A stretch of DNA of 43,329 nt from Bradyrhizobium sp. cir1 (GCF_014198245.1 NZ_JACIHE010000042.1:1-43329); one strand, 5' to 3'. Positions 16,665 to 24,673 are shown, numbered from the stretch's first letter. Notes: a model not told the origin generated them from the sequence alone. Numbers and translations are program-made.

Positions 16665-17828
16665 TCACTCCGCGAGCTGAAACCGCTCGAACCGATCGAG
16701 CTCCTCCTCGATCACGCGCTTGAGCTCCTTGCGTCCCGCCGTCTTCTTGCCCTGCCCGACCCAGGTCCATTTCTGCATCAGGAGCTTCTTGGCCTGCCGG
16801 TCGGTCTTGAGGTCGAGCGCGGCGACGATCTCGTCGCCGACCAGCACCGGCAGCGCGAAATAGCCGAGCTTGCGCTTGGCCTTCGGCACATAGGCCTCGA
16901 ACAGATGGTTGTAGCCGAAGATGAGGTTGGTGCGCTTGCGCTGGATGATCAGGGGATCGAACGGCGAGAGGATGTGGACGAGATCGGGCGACACCTCGCC
17001 GTTCGCCTCCAGCGCCGCGGGCGTGGCCCAATGCTCCTGCTTGCCCGCGCCATCGATCGCAACGGGCACGAGCTCGCCGCGGCGGACCCCCGCGGCGATC
17101 AGGCTGGCGACCGCTTTCTTGCGCGGCGCGTCGAGATGGCAGATCGAATCGAGGCTGACGACGCCTTGCGAGCGCAGCGCGCGATCGAGCAGATAGGCCG
17201 TGATGTCCTTGTTCGAGGCCGGCTTCGGCAGCCTGTCCCAGCCGAAATGGCGCGTCATCAGCTCATAGGTCTTGAGCATGCCCTGACGCTCGCTGATGGT
17301 CGCAACGCCGGTGTAGAAGGCGAGCTGCAGGGCCCGCTTCGAGGGCTTGCGGCTCTGCCAAAGGTGCTCCTTCTCCGTGAGCACGTCGTCCTCGATGTCG
17401 CGGATCGTCAGCGGGCCGGCGCGCAGCAGCCGCATCACCTTGCGCGTGTCGGCAGGCTTGACCGAGGCGTACCATTTGTGGCCCTCGCGGCGGTGCTCGC
17501 GCATCGCAGGGAGGAAGAAGCGGAAGTCGCCGGCCGGCACGTAAGAGAGCGCATGGGTCCAGTATTCGAACACGCTTCTGTCGACGCTCTGGGCCTGACG
17601 CAGATCGGAGCGGCGATAGGACGGGATGCGGCTGAACAGGATGTGGTGGTGACAGCGCTCGATGACGTTGATGGTGTCGATCTGCACATAGCCGAGATGG
17701 GAGACCGCATCGGCGACGGCCTGCGCACCCTCGCCGAACGGGGTGCGCTCATCCAGCCGCTGGGCGTGCAGCCAGATCTTTCGGGCCTGTGTGGTGGTGA
17801 GGGGAAGCGGTTTGGGCGCGCGGGACAT
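16665..17828 (-). CDS. YcaQ-type winged-helix DNA glycosylase (interstrand crosslink repair)
   Basis: A 387-residue protein of the HTH_42/AlkZ-YcaQ family, monofunctional glycosylases that unhook alkylated bases including interstrand crosslinks. The family's catalytic loop is present as Q49-I50-D51 in HLGYVQIDTINVIERCHHH, matching the QxD form described for E. coli YcaQ rather than the QxQ of Streptomyces AlkZ. The FSRIPSYR and LSPFDPLIIQRKR segments are also typical. The ATG at 17828 gives the usual length; an upstream in-frame extension runs through the Met-rich gene region and is unlikely. It converges with the DUF1932 dehydrogenase. It is cytoplasmic and acts alone. Confidence 0.88.
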   Translation of the reverse strand: MSRAPKPLPLTTTQARKIWLHAQRLDERTPFGEGAQAVADAVSHLGYVQIDTINVIERCHHHILFSRIPSYRRSDLRQAQSVDRSVFEYWTHALSYVPAGDFRFFLPAMREHRREGHKWYASVKPADTRKVMRLLRAGPLTIRDIEDDVLTEKEHLWQSRKPSKRALQLAFYTGVATISERQGMLKTYELMTRHFGWDRLPKPASNKDITAYLLDRALRSQGVVSLDSICHLDAPRKKAVASLIAAGVRRGELVPVAIDGAGKQEHWATPAALEANGEVSPDLVHILSPFDPLIIQRKRTNLIFGYNHLFEAYVPKAKRKLGYFALPVLVGDEIVAALDLKTDRQAKKLLMQKWTWVGQGKKTAGRKELKRVIEEELDRFERFQLAE

Positions 17829-17895
17829 TTCAGGACACAATGTAGCGGAATTCGCGCCAAGAGAAAGAACGGGGGCGAAGCAGCCGTCAAAGAAA

Positions 17896-17926
17896 AGCCG
17901 CGCTGCCATCTGCTGACAGCGCGGCT
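17896..17926 (-). terminator. Rho-independent terminator after the Met-rich gene
   Basis: AGCCGCGCTG (17896-17905) and CAGCGCGGCT (17917-17926) are perfect 10-bp arms around an 11-base loop. On the minus strand the stem is followed by TTTTCTTTG. It lies 18 bases beyond the stop of the Met-rich gene and ahead of ycaQ, so the two are separate units. Confidence 0.85.
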
Positions 17927-17944
17927 GGATGGCGCGCGGCGCGC

Positions 17945-18199
17945 CTACTTCATCATCATGGCCTTCTGCGACTTCATGTAATGCATGCAGGCGCCCTTCA
18001 TCTTGCCGTTGCTCATGTCCATGTTGGCCATGGCCATTTCCTTGTTCGCCGCCATCTTCGCCGGCGTGTCGGGTGTGCCGCCCATCATGGCGGCGGACTT
18101 CATCATGTTGTCCTTGGTGCACGCCATCATGGCGGCGGATGCCGGGGACAGCGAAAGAGTAAACGCGACAAAGGCTGCGCCCGTGAGCAAGATCTTCAT
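17945..18199 (-). CDS. Small secreted methionine-rich protein, 84 aa
   Basis: An 84-residue exported protein. A Sec signal peptide occupies about residues 1-22 (MKILLTGAAFVAFTLSLSPASA). The mature part is very rich in Met (18 Met in the whole protein, many as MM or M-x-M pairs) with two Cys, one His and several Lys. The ATG at 18199 is chosen because GGAGGAGA lies just upstream and it places the signal sequence at the terminus; the longer ORF start at 18235 has neither. Met-rich exported peptides often bind copper(I) or silver, but no metal-resistance genes adjoin it and no family is recognised. It has its own terminator. Confidence 0.85.
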   Translation of the reverse strand: MKILLTGAAFVAFTLSLSPASAAMMACTKDNMMKSAAMMGGTPDTPAKMAANKEMAMANMDMSNGKMKGACMHYMKSQKAMMMK

Positions 18200-18235
18200 C
18201 GAAAAGTCTCCTCCGTAAAACGAAACCGGCGTCAT

Positions 18236-18690
18236 GCCGGCCTTCGCAACTACGTATTCTCTCGCGCAGACGTTTCACAGAGAAGACAATTTTCTTGCTG
18301 CAGTGCGAGGGTAGACGGTCAGCGACTTTCCTTCGGCGCCCCGGAGCGGCCACCGAGGCTGCCCGTGGCGACGTCGGGCTCACATGGCCGTGCGGCGACG
18401 GCTTTGCGACGATCGGTGTGCGCAGGTTTCTGCAAGCGAACCAGGCGTCTCATGGCCCTGGACACAAGCCAGCATGAGACTGGACGTTCGCCGCCCGGCC
18501 GGAGCCGGCCCGGCCGCGCTTCACCAATGTGATCTGAAGCACGCCGGGGCTGCGTCGCCTCGAACCCGCGCGCGAGCGGACGCGACCCTTGCTGTTCACC
18601 CGCTCGCGCCCGCCCTCGAGATCGCGCGCCGGCTGCCTGATCCCACCCCGGATCGCAGCAAAATGCACTGGGATCGCCGCGGAGACCGCC
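18236..18690. other. Gene-free stretch between the Met-rich gene and the OmpA gene
   Basis: About 450 bp with no ORF that has both a good start and protein-like composition; open frames on both strands give Arg/Pro/Ala-rich shadow translations. The two flanking genes are divergent, so promoters for both must lie here or just to the right. Apart from the CRP-like site at 18699-18714 I find no repeat, operator or RNA signal. Confidence 0.5.
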
Positions 18691-18698
18691 GTTTCCAA

Positions 18699-18714
18699 CG
18701 TGACCAAGATCACA
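18699..18714. promoter_or_regulatory. CRP/FNR-family-like site upstream of the OmpA gene
   Basis: C-GTGA-CCAAGA-TCAC-A is a perfect GTGA-N6-TCAC dyad, the form bound by CRP-type members of the CRP/FNR family (FNR/FixK sites prefer TTGA-N6-TCAA). It lies 72 bp before the OmpA start, suitable for activation. Binding is inferred. Confidence 0.45.
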
Positions 18715-18785
18715 CTTCGGCTTTTGAACCTCTCCTATGCTCGCAGCATCAAATCGCCATCAGGCGTTACAGCGAGGATATGACA

Positions 18786-19427
18786 ATGACCCGTTTTGAT
18801 AGGTTTTTTGGACTGAAGGCGATCACTCTTACCGCAGCGCTATCGATGACGGCGAGCTTTGCTCTGGCCGGCGATAACAACGTCTCCACCGACAAGATCC
18901 TGGATGCGCTGAAGCCGAAGCCGGCGACCCGCGGCCTGTCCGTCGGACCGCAGGCCGATCCGACCGCGCAAGCCAAGGAAGCGACGTTCCTGAACACGGT
19001 GCGCAACCGCTCGACCCGGTCGCTCTCGATGGGCGAGCGCGAGCAGATCGCCGAGTTAGCTGCGACCAAGCCGAAGATCGATCTGGAGATCCAGTTCGAC
19101 TACAACTCGGCCGACATCGCCAAGACCTCGGTGCCGTCGGTGCAGGCGCTCGGCAAGGCGCTGTCCGATCCGGCGCTGAAGGGCTCGACCTTCGTGGTCG
19201 CCGGGCACACCGATGCCATCGGCGGCGAGGAATACAACCAAGGCCTCTCCGAACGGCGCGCCGACACCATCAAGAAGTACCTGGTGCAGAACTACGGCCT
19301 CAACGGCACCGATCTCGTCACCGTCGGCTACGGCAAGACCAAGCTGAAGGATACCGCCAACGGCGCCGACCCGATCAACCGCCGCGTCCAGGTCGTGAAC
19401 ATGGACACCAAGACCGCGTCGAAATAA
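18786..19427 (+). CDS. OmpA-family peptidoglycan-associated outer-membrane/periplasmic protein
   Basis: A 213-residue exported protein. A signal peptide (about residues 1-28, ending SFALA) is followed by a low-complexity N-terminal region and a C-terminal OmpA-like domain (about 95-208). The domain holds IQFDYNSADI, VAGHTDAIGG and the peptidoglycan-binding GLSERRADTIKKYL motif, then GYGKTKL and NRRVQV. There is no beta-barrel, so it is a periplasmic peptidoglycan anchor rather than a porin. The second of two ATGs (18786) is chosen because GAGG is 8 bases upstream, against 2 for the first (18780). It is monocistronic, with a hairpin after the stop and a CRP-like site upstream. Confidence 0.9.
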   Translation: MTRFDRFFGLKAITLTAALSMTASFALAGDNNVSTDKILDALKPKPATRGLSVGPQADPTAQAKEATFLNTVRNRSTRSLSMGEREQIAELAATKPKIDLEIQFDYNSADIAKTSVPSVQALGKALSDPALKGSTFVVAGHTDAIGGEEYNQGLSERRADTIKKYLVQNYGLNGTDLVTVGYGKTKLKDTANGADPINRRVQVVNMDTKTASK

Positions 19428-19456
19428 GCCTGAACTGATCGCAACTGCAAAACGCT

Positions 19457-19477
19457 GCCTGCCGTCCCTCGGCAGGC
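19457..19477. terminator. Shared hairpin between convergent OmpA and GT39 genes
   Basis: GCCTGCCG (19457-19464) and CGGCAGGC (19470-19477) form an 8-bp stem with a 5-base loop between the two stops. On the minus strand it is followed by AGCGTTTTGC, a weak T-run. It may act in both directions. Confidence 0.5.
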
Positions 19478-19485
19478 GGCGATGT

Positions 19486-20862
19486 TCATATCCAGCTCTG
19501 GAATAGCATCAGCCGATTGAAAGTCTGCATCGACGTGCCGATGAAGGCCGCCGAGACCGGCAGCATGACCGCAAAGCCGACCGCGGCGACGCCGACATAG
19601 GCCCACAGCAGCCAGCGCGGCATGCCGCCCCGGCGCAAGACGTAGACCAGTGCAAGGGAAGCCGCTGTCGCGGCCGGCAGGTAGTAGTAGATGAATCCCA
19701 GCGTGCGCGGCAGCAACGCCCAGGCAAGCCAGGGGCCGAAGTAAAACGCCGCGATCAGGAACGCATCCCACCGGCGCGCGACGATGAAATCGCGCAGCAC
19801 GACGGCGAGCGCAACTAGCGCCAGCCACGCGACCAATGGATTGCCGAGGAAGACGATCGCGGAGACGTTGTCCTCCGCCGTCTTGTCGAACAGGAACCAC
19901 ACCGGACGCGCGAGCAACGGCCAGGACGGCCACGCGCTCATATAGGTGTGCCCGGCGATCGCAGTCGTGGTGTTGTCGACAAAGATCCGGCGCTGCGCCT
20001 CGATCAGATCCGGCAGCGACAATCCATAGAGCGGAACGAACGCGGCAAGATATGTCATCGCCGGCAGCACGGCGAAGCAAAGCGCGACGTGGAGCGCGCT
20101 GAAGTCCGGCCAGAGGTCGGGCCGATACCAGTCGTCCGGCCTTGCGTCGGCGAACAGCGTGCGCCACCTCTGCATCAGGCGGATCACCGCGACGATGACA
20201 ATGCAGACGCCGAGCGGAAACAGGCCGCTCCATTTGCAGGCTGCGGCAAGGCCGAACAGGGCGCCCGCGAATGCGAACAGTGCATGCGGCCGCTGTTTGC
20301 GAAAGCCATGCATGAAGGCCGCGGTCGCGAGCAGGCCGAAGCCGAGCGCGAAGATGTCGAGCATCGCGATGCGCGCCTGCACGTAGAGCATCTGGTTGAA
20401 GGCCGCGATCAGCGCTGCGGCGATCGCCGGCCCCTGCGCGGCGAACAGCGCGAGCCCGCACAGATAGATCGCGACGATGGCGAGTGCGCCGAACAATGTC
20501 CCGGGATAGCGCCAGCCCAGCGCGTTGTCGCCGAAGGTCGCGATCGACGCCGCGATCAGCTCCTTGGCCAGCGGCGGATGCATCGAATTGAGCATCGGCT
20601 GCGACATCACGGGCGCCAGCATCTGCCGTGCGGCCGGCACGTAATGCACCTCGTCGAAGACGAACTTTTCCGGCGTGGTGAGACCTATCAGCAACGCCAG
20701 ATGCGCAATCAGGAAAATCGCGACAGCAATCACTGCGCTCCGCGACACCTTCGGAACCGCAGGCAATTCGAGCGTCTGTTGTGGGGCTGTTTTGCGTGGC
20801 AAATCTGCTTCACCGCGGAGAGAAATATATTGGCTCTCGTCATTGAACGCATTCTGCCGCAA
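19486..20862 (-). CDS. Glycosyltransferase family 39 / PMT-like membrane glycosyltransferase
   Basis: A 458-residue polytopic membrane protein of the GT39/ArnT/protein O-mannosyltransferase superfamily. After a 40-residue cytoplasmic tail the first membrane helix is followed by a periplasmic loop with KFVFDEVHYVP, where D70-E71 match the catalytic Asp-Glu of the family, and then HPPLAKE. About ten further helices follow. Such enzymes move a sugar from a polyprenyl-phosphate carrier to a protein, lipid or glycan on the periplasmic side; the acceptor is unknown. The start at 20862 is a TTG without a strong Shine-Dalgarno and is uncertain, but no in-frame ATG precedes the catalytic loop. It is divergent from the FecR gene. 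Confidence 0.85.
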   Translation of the reverse strand: MRQNAFNDESQYISLRGEADLPRKTAPQQTLELPAVPKVSRSAVIAVAIFLIAHLALLIGLTTPEKFVFDEVHYVPAARQMLAPVMSQPMLNSMHPPLAKELIAASIATFGDNALGWRYPGTLFGALAIVAIYLCGLALFAAQGPAIAAALIAAFNQMLYVQARIAMLDIFALGFGLLATAAFMHGFRKQRPHALFAFAGALFGLAAACKWSGLFPLGVCIVIVAVIRLMQRWRTLFADARPDDWYRPDLWPDFSALHVALCFAVLPAMTYLAAFVPLYGLSLPDLIEAQRRIFVDNTTTAIAGHTYMSAWPSWPLLARPVWFLFDKTAEDNVSAIVFLGNPLVAWLALVALAVVLRDFIVARRWDAFLIAAFYFGPWLAWALLPRTLGFIYYYLPAATAASLALVYVLRRGGMPRWLLWAYVGVAAVGFAVMLPVSAAFIGTSMQTFNRLMLFQSWI

Positions 20863-20966
20863 CTGTCACTAAGCATGACGCACGTCCCGCGCCGCTTGTG
20901 ATAATTCCGCCACATCAGAAGCGCGCGCGATCCGGTACGATCAGGGACACATCGATCGGTTGCGAA

Positions 20967-21668
20967 ATGAATTTGCGTTTTTGGCTTTTCCTCACACTGC
21001 TCACGGCTGCCTTGTGCGCGGCGCCTTGCGCGCAGGCGCAGACACGCGTCGGCGAAGCCGTCGTGATTCAGAACGAGGTGGTGCGGGTGGCCGCGACCAC
21101 GACCCCGATCAGCGTCGGCGACAGCATGCTGCGCGACGAGACCGTGCGCACCGGCGCCGACAGCGCGGCGCGCTTCGTCATGGCCGACAGCACCAACCTG
21201 TCGCTCGGCCCAAGCGCCACGCTGAAGCTCGACCGCACCGTCTTCAACGACGAGCACAGCTATCGCGACGTTGCGATCCGGATGACGACAGGCGCATTCC
21301 GCTTCGTCACCGGACATTCCGAGAAGACCGCCTACAAGATCACGACGCCGCTCGCGACCATCGGCGTGCGCGGCACTACGCTCGACATCCTCTCCCAGCG
21401 CGGCCGCTCCGTCGTCGTGCTTCAGGACGGCGCCGCGAGTGTCTGCACGCTGAGCTACCAATGCGTGCAGCTCACCCAGCCCGGCAACACCGCGATCATC
21501 ACCTCGACCGGCGGCAAGGTCTCCATCGCCAAGACCAACACGCCGCCCTGGACGTTCGCCGCCAACTGCGCCGCAAGCGCCGGGCTGTGCGCGGTCAACC
21601 AATATGCCGACGCCTCGCCGACCATCACGCCCGCCGTCCATGACGACGGCATGCTGTGCGGGCGCTGA
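20967..21668 (+). CDS. Secreted FecR-domain protein
   Basis: A 233-residue exported protein. A signal peptide (about 1-25, ending PCAQAQ) is followed by a FecR domain: ISVGDSMLRDETVRTGADSAARFVM, LSLGPSATLKLD, TGAFRFVTG and the hallmark ITTPLATIGVRGT. The tail carries five Cys (CTLSYQC, NCAASAGLC and the final LC), suggesting disulfides. Unlike classical FecR it has no cytoplasmic anti-sigma segment or transmembrane helix, and no FecI-type sigma factor adjoins it. The ATG at 20967 lacks a good Shine-Dalgarno but fits the signal peptide. Its stop is 2 bp from the start of the outer-membrane barrel gene, so the two form one unit and probably work together at the surface. Confidence 0.85.
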   Translation: MNLRFWLFLTLLTAALCAAPCAQAQTRVGEAVVIQNEVVRVAATTTPISVGDSMLRDETVRTGADSAARFVMADSTNLSLGPSATLKLDRTVFNDEHSYRDVAIRMTTGAFRFVTGHSEKTAYKITTPLATIGVRGTTLDILSQRGRSVVVLQDGAASVCTLSYQCVQLTQPGNTAIITSTGGKVSIAKTNTPPWTFAANCAASAGLCAVNQYADASPTITPAVHDDGMLCGR

Positions 21669-21670
21669 CG

Positions 21671-22804
21671 ATGGCGAAACTCCACTTCGGACGATTCATC
21701 CTTGCCGGCGTGCTGACCACCGTCATTGCACTTGCCCTCGTCGCGCTGGATGTCCGCCCGGCTGCAGCCCAGGCTGCGTGCGAGTCCGAGTGCACCACCG
21801 GACCGACTCCCATACCGACCTATTCTCCCTCACCTTCGCCCACGCCGTCGCCGAGCCCCTATCCATCCCCCTCGCCGAGCCCGTATCCGTCGCCGAGCCC
21901 GACACCGACCGGTGCGGATTCCAGCGGCAATTCGATCGGCGGTCTCGCGGGTCAGCGCTTCAACCAGATGATCACCAACCGGGTGCTCGGCACGGTGCTG
22001 CTCGGCGTCAACGAGCAGGTCAATTGCAGCGACTGCATCAGCGCGTTCGGCTCGGCCGGCTCGTTCTCGGCCGGCATCCACGGCCGCAAGGAGCTGACCA
22101 ACAATCTGTCGCTGCTCGCCGGCATCGCCTACACGCAATACAACGAAGGCGGCTACAAGATCACCAGCGCGCCGATCGGCGCCTTCGCGCTGCGCTATGA
22201 TTTCACCGATTGGGGCTCCTCGCGCCCGTTCTTCGACGTCGGCACCATCCTGACGCCATGGGAGAAGGCGCGCTATACCCGCAGCTACGACACCAGCCTC
22301 GGCCCGGTGAGCGTCACGAGTTCGACCAACGCTTCGAACTACGCGGTCTACGGCCGTGCCGGCTGGATGAGCCGCGTGTCACCGCGCGACGAGGTCGCGG
22401 CCTCGATCGAGGTCTGGCAGCTCTGGCAACGCGTCTCCGGCTACAGCGACAGTGCGGTGGCGTTCAATCCGTTCGACGCCAGCATCGCGACCGGCACCGA
22501 CCGCACCAGCCTCGTCAAGATCGGCGGCCAGTGGACGCATCTGTCCGGTAGCAATATCGAGACCAACATCAACGGCGGCTGGGTGCAGTCGTTCGCCAGC
22601 CATAGCGGCATCGTCGCCACGGTCGCCGGCAACGGCACGGTGGTGCCGACCATGGGCAACCAGGGCTGGTTCGAATATGGCGGCCGCCTCGGCTTCCGCG
22701 TGCAGAAGGGCTGGATCGTGGACCTGTTCGCCAACGGCACGCTGGGCCCGCAGCCGGTCGGCAATACGATCCACGGCGGCGTTGGGTTGAGGATTAATTA
22801 TTAG
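21671..22804 (+). CDS. Outer-membrane beta-barrel (autotransporter-type) with Pro/Ser-rich linker
   Basis: A 377-residue exported protein. A signal peptide (about 1-34, ending PAAAQA) is followed by a Cys pair (CESEC), then about 35 residues made almost only of Pro, Ser and Thr with a few Tyr in a repeating SPSP / YPSP pattern. The remaining 290 residues look like an autotransporter-type barrel of alternating strands with aromatic girdles, ending in RINY, a typical C-terminal aromatic insertion signal. A second Cys pair (NCSDC) opens the barrel. There is no passenger domain. Coupling to the FecR gene (2 bp) suggests that protein is its partner. Confidence 0.8.
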   Translation: MAKLHFGRFILAGVLTTVIALALVALDVRPAAAQAACESECTTGPTPIPTYSPSPSPTPSPSPYPSPSPSPYPSPSPTPTGADSSGNSIGGLAGQRFNQMITNRVLGTVLLGVNEQVNCSDCISAFGSAGSFSAGIHGRKELTNNLSLLAGIAYTQYNEGGYKITSAPIGAFALRYDFTDWGSSRPFFDVGTILTPWEKARYTRSYDTSLGPVSVTSSTNASNYAVYGRAGWMSRVSPRDEVAASIEVWQLWQRVSGYSDSAVAFNPFDASIATGTDRTSLVKIGGQWTHLSGSNIETNINGGWVQSFASHSGIVATVAGNGTVVPTMGNQGWFEYGGRLGFRVQKGWIVDLFANGTLGPQPVGNTIHGGVGLRINY

Positions 22805-22820
22805 CCGGCAGGCACAGTCT

Positions 22821-22912
22821 CGTAGGGTGGGCAAAGCGACAGCGTGCCCACCAACGCTCTCGGTTGAGGCGAGATGGTGGGCACGGCGCAAACGCGCCTT
22901 TGCCCACCTACG
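22821..22912. repeat. Dispersed palindromic repeat (GTAGGGTGGGCAAAG family)
   Basis: Outer arms CGTAGGGTGGGCAAAG and CTTTGCCCACCTACG, with inner arms CGTGCCCACCA and TGGTGGGCACG, make a nested dyad. It fills the gap between the convergent barrel and VOC genes and may serve as their terminator. It belongs to a different family from the 6898 and 7652 repeats. Confidence 0.8.
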
Positions 22913-22933
22913 GCATTGAGTGCGTGGCGCGAG

Positions 22934-23422
22934 TCACGCCGCCGACTTGCCCTCGAACGCGCGCCGCAACACCTCCACGTCCAGCTTCACCATCTTCATC
23001 ATGGCCTGCATCGCGCGCGCGGCCGCGGCCTTGTCCGGGCTCGACAGGAACTCGAACATGACTTTCGGCACCACCTGCCAGGCCACGCCCCAGCGATCCC
23101 TGAGCCAGCCGCACTGCTCCTCCTTGCCGCCATGGGCGAGGAACGCATTCCAGACGCTGTCGACCTGGGCCTGGTCGTCGCAATGGATCATCAGCGAGAT
23201 CGCGTGGGTGTACTCCATCTTCATGCCGCCATTGAGCGCGACCAGCGGCTGCCCGGCCACGGTGAACTCGACGACGAGCACGGAGCCCGTCTTGCCGGAC
23301 GGGCCGTCCGAAACGTTGCGCTGAACGTGCGTGATCTCGGAATTCGGCACGAGCGAGGTATAGAACTTCGCAGCTTCCTCGGCATCGCCGTTGAACCACA
23401 TGCAGGGCACGAGCTTGGACAT
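22934..23422 (-). CDS. VOC-family protein (PhnB-like)
   Basis: A 162-residue vicinal-oxygen-chelate protein of the PhnB-like branch. It opens with the typical MSKLVPCMWFNGDAEEAAKFY and shows NSEITHVQRN, VLVVEFTVAGQPLVALNGG and the C-terminal HGGKEEQCGWLRDRWGVAWQVVP. The fold contains paired beta-alpha-beta units, and members are dioxygenase- or glyoxalase-like, but most PhnB-like proteins have no proven reaction. A helical C-terminal extension with several Met and Lys residues follows. It lies 35 bp downstream of another VOC gene in the same direction, probably in one transcript. Confidence 0.88.
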   Translation of the reverse strand: MSKLVPCMWFNGDAEEAAKFYTSLVPNSEITHVQRNVSDGPSGKTGSVLVVEFTVAGQPLVALNGGMKMEYTHAISLMIHCDDQAQVDSVWNAFLAHGGKEEQCGWLRDRWGVAWQVVPKVMFEFLSSPDKAAAARAMQAMMKMVKLDVEVLRRAFEGKSAA

Positions 23423-23457
23423 CGTGAATGCTCCTCTTCAGCTGGCTCGGGTTTCGA

Positions 23458-23886
23458 TCAGGCGTTCGCCATGCCGGACTGCGCGGCGAAAGCCGCGAGG
23501 TCCATCCAATTCACACCCCACATGTGGCCATCCGGATCCTCGAAGCTGCGGCCGTACATGAAGCTGTATTCGTCCTTCGGGCCGGGATCGGCCACCCCGC
23601 CCGCCGCCTCGGCCTTGCCGACGATCTCGTCGACCTCGTCGCGGCTGTCGGCGGACAGGCAGAACAACACCTGGTTCGAAATCCTGGCATCCGAGATCGG
23701 CTTCGGCGTGAACTGGCGAAACTTGTCGTGGGTCAGGAGCATGGCGAAAATGGTCTCGGAGAAGACCATGCAGCTCGCCGTGTCGTCGCTGAATTGCGGA
23801 TTCCTGACCGCGCCGACCGCCTCATAGAAGGAAGTCGCGCGCCTGAGGTCAGTCACCGGCAGATTGACGAAAATCATCCTGGGCAT
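23458..23886 (-). CDS. VOC-family protein (glyoxalase/bleomycin-resistance-like)
   Basis: A 142-residue VOC protein. It starts MPRMIFVNLPVTDLRRATSFYEAVG, the usual first beta-alpha unit. The second module has ADPGPKDEYSFMYGRSFEDPDGHMWGVNWMD, where the EDPDGH segment supplies the typical metal-binding end. The ATG at 23886 is preceded by AAGGAGC 5 bases upstream; the longer ORF from 23916 is not needed. It precedes a second VOC gene by 35 bp. Glyoxalase, dioxygenase and antibiotic-binding roles are all possible; nothing in the context decides. Confidence 0.85.
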   Translation of the reverse strand: MPRMIFVNLPVTDLRRATSFYEAVGAVRNPQFSDDTASCMVFSETIFAMLLTHDKFRQFTPKPISDARISNQVLFCLSADSRDEVDEIVGKAEAAGGVADPGPKDEYSFMYGRSFEDPDGHMWGVNWMDLAAFAAQSGMANA

Positions 23887-23971
23887 CGGAAGCTCCTTGG
23901 GCGGGGTTCTGCCCAAGGACGGGCGGCCAGACGGCCATCCGACACGGCTTCCGGATATTTTTTGTGGCTCC

Positions 23972-24005
23972 GCCTGCGGGGTTCTGTCGCACAGAACCGG
24001 CAGGC
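23972..24005. terminator. Long GC-rich hairpin beyond the cupin gene
   Basis: GGTTCTG (23980-23986) and CAGAACC (23992-23998) form the inner stem, extended by GCCTGC (23972-23977) and GCAGGC (24000-24005). It lies 13 bases past the cupin stop, on the side where its terminator should be, but on that strand no T-run follows. Confidence 0.4.
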
Positions 24006-24018
24006 TTTCAGGCCAACC

Positions 24019-24537
24019 TTACTTCTTCTCGTTGGGGTCCCGGTGCACCGGGTCGATCCACAGCACGGTCTCGGGCTTCTCGACCGGCTCGATGTCGAGA
24101 TTGATCGCGACCGCCTCGCCGTCGCTGCGTACCAGCACGCATTCCAGCACCTCGTCCGGGCTGGCGTTGATCTCCTGGTGCGGCACGTAGGGCGGGACGA
24201 AAATGAAGTCGCCGGGGCCGGCCTCCGCGGTGAACTGCAGGCTCTCGCCCCACCGCATCCGCGCCTTGCCCTTCACCACATAGATGACGCTCTCGAGATG
24301 ACCGTGGTGATGCGCGCCGGTCTTTGCGTCGGGCTTAATGTTGACGGTGCCGGCCCACAATTTCTGCGCGCCGACGCGCGCGAAATTGATCGCTGCCGCG
24401 CGGTTCATGCCCGGTGTCGACGGCACGTTGGTATCGAGCTGGTTGCCGGGAATGACGCGCACGCCGTCATGTTTCCAGCGATCATCGTGATCGTGATCGT
24501 GGTCATGGTGCGAATGCGTATGGTCATGGCCGGTCAT
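24019..24537 (-). CDS. Cupin-domain protein with His/Asp-rich N-terminus
   Basis: A 172-residue single-domain cupin. The first cupin motif is GAHHHGHLESVIYVVKGKARM, with His and Glu ligands for a metal, and the second is GDFIFVPPYVPHQ. Ahead of the barrel is an unusual tail, HDHTHSHHDHDHDHDD (about residues 4-19), which resembles the metal-handling tails of Zn/Ni/Co proteins. The ATG at 24537 has AGGAAG upstream and puts the tail at the terminus. No other metal gene is nearby. The reaction is unknown; small cupins include isomerases, dioxygenases and binding proteins. It is monocistronic. Confidence 0.85.
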   Translation of the reverse strand: MTGHDHTHSHHDHDHDHDDRWKHDGVRVIPGNQLDTNVPSTPGMNRAAAINFARVGAQKLWAGTVNIKPDAKTGAHHHGHLESVIYVVKGKARMRWGESLQFTAEAGPGDFIFVPPYVPHQEINASPDEVLECVLVRSDGEAVAINLDIEPVEKPETVLWIDPVHRDPNEKK

Positions 24538-24673
24538 GTGGCTGCTTCCTGTTGGTTCGGTGCGCAGCAAACTAACCCAAAGCCGCATCCGCAAGCCATA
24601 CCAAATTCGGAGCCCTCGTAGCCGCCAAACGTTGCCGTCCACGTGGCGGAGTGACGCGCGCGGAACTGCAACG

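Noticed and set aside
18450..18713. ORF upstream of the OmpA gene on the minus strand
   Set aside because: Arg/Gly/Ala-rich with no start signal, and it covers the likely promoter region of the OmpA gene.
21797..21912. CCGAGCCCG-like tandem DNA repeats as a possible CRISPR or minisatellite
   Set aside because: They are codons for the Pro/Ser-rich linker of the barrel protein; the units are short and adjacent with no spacers.
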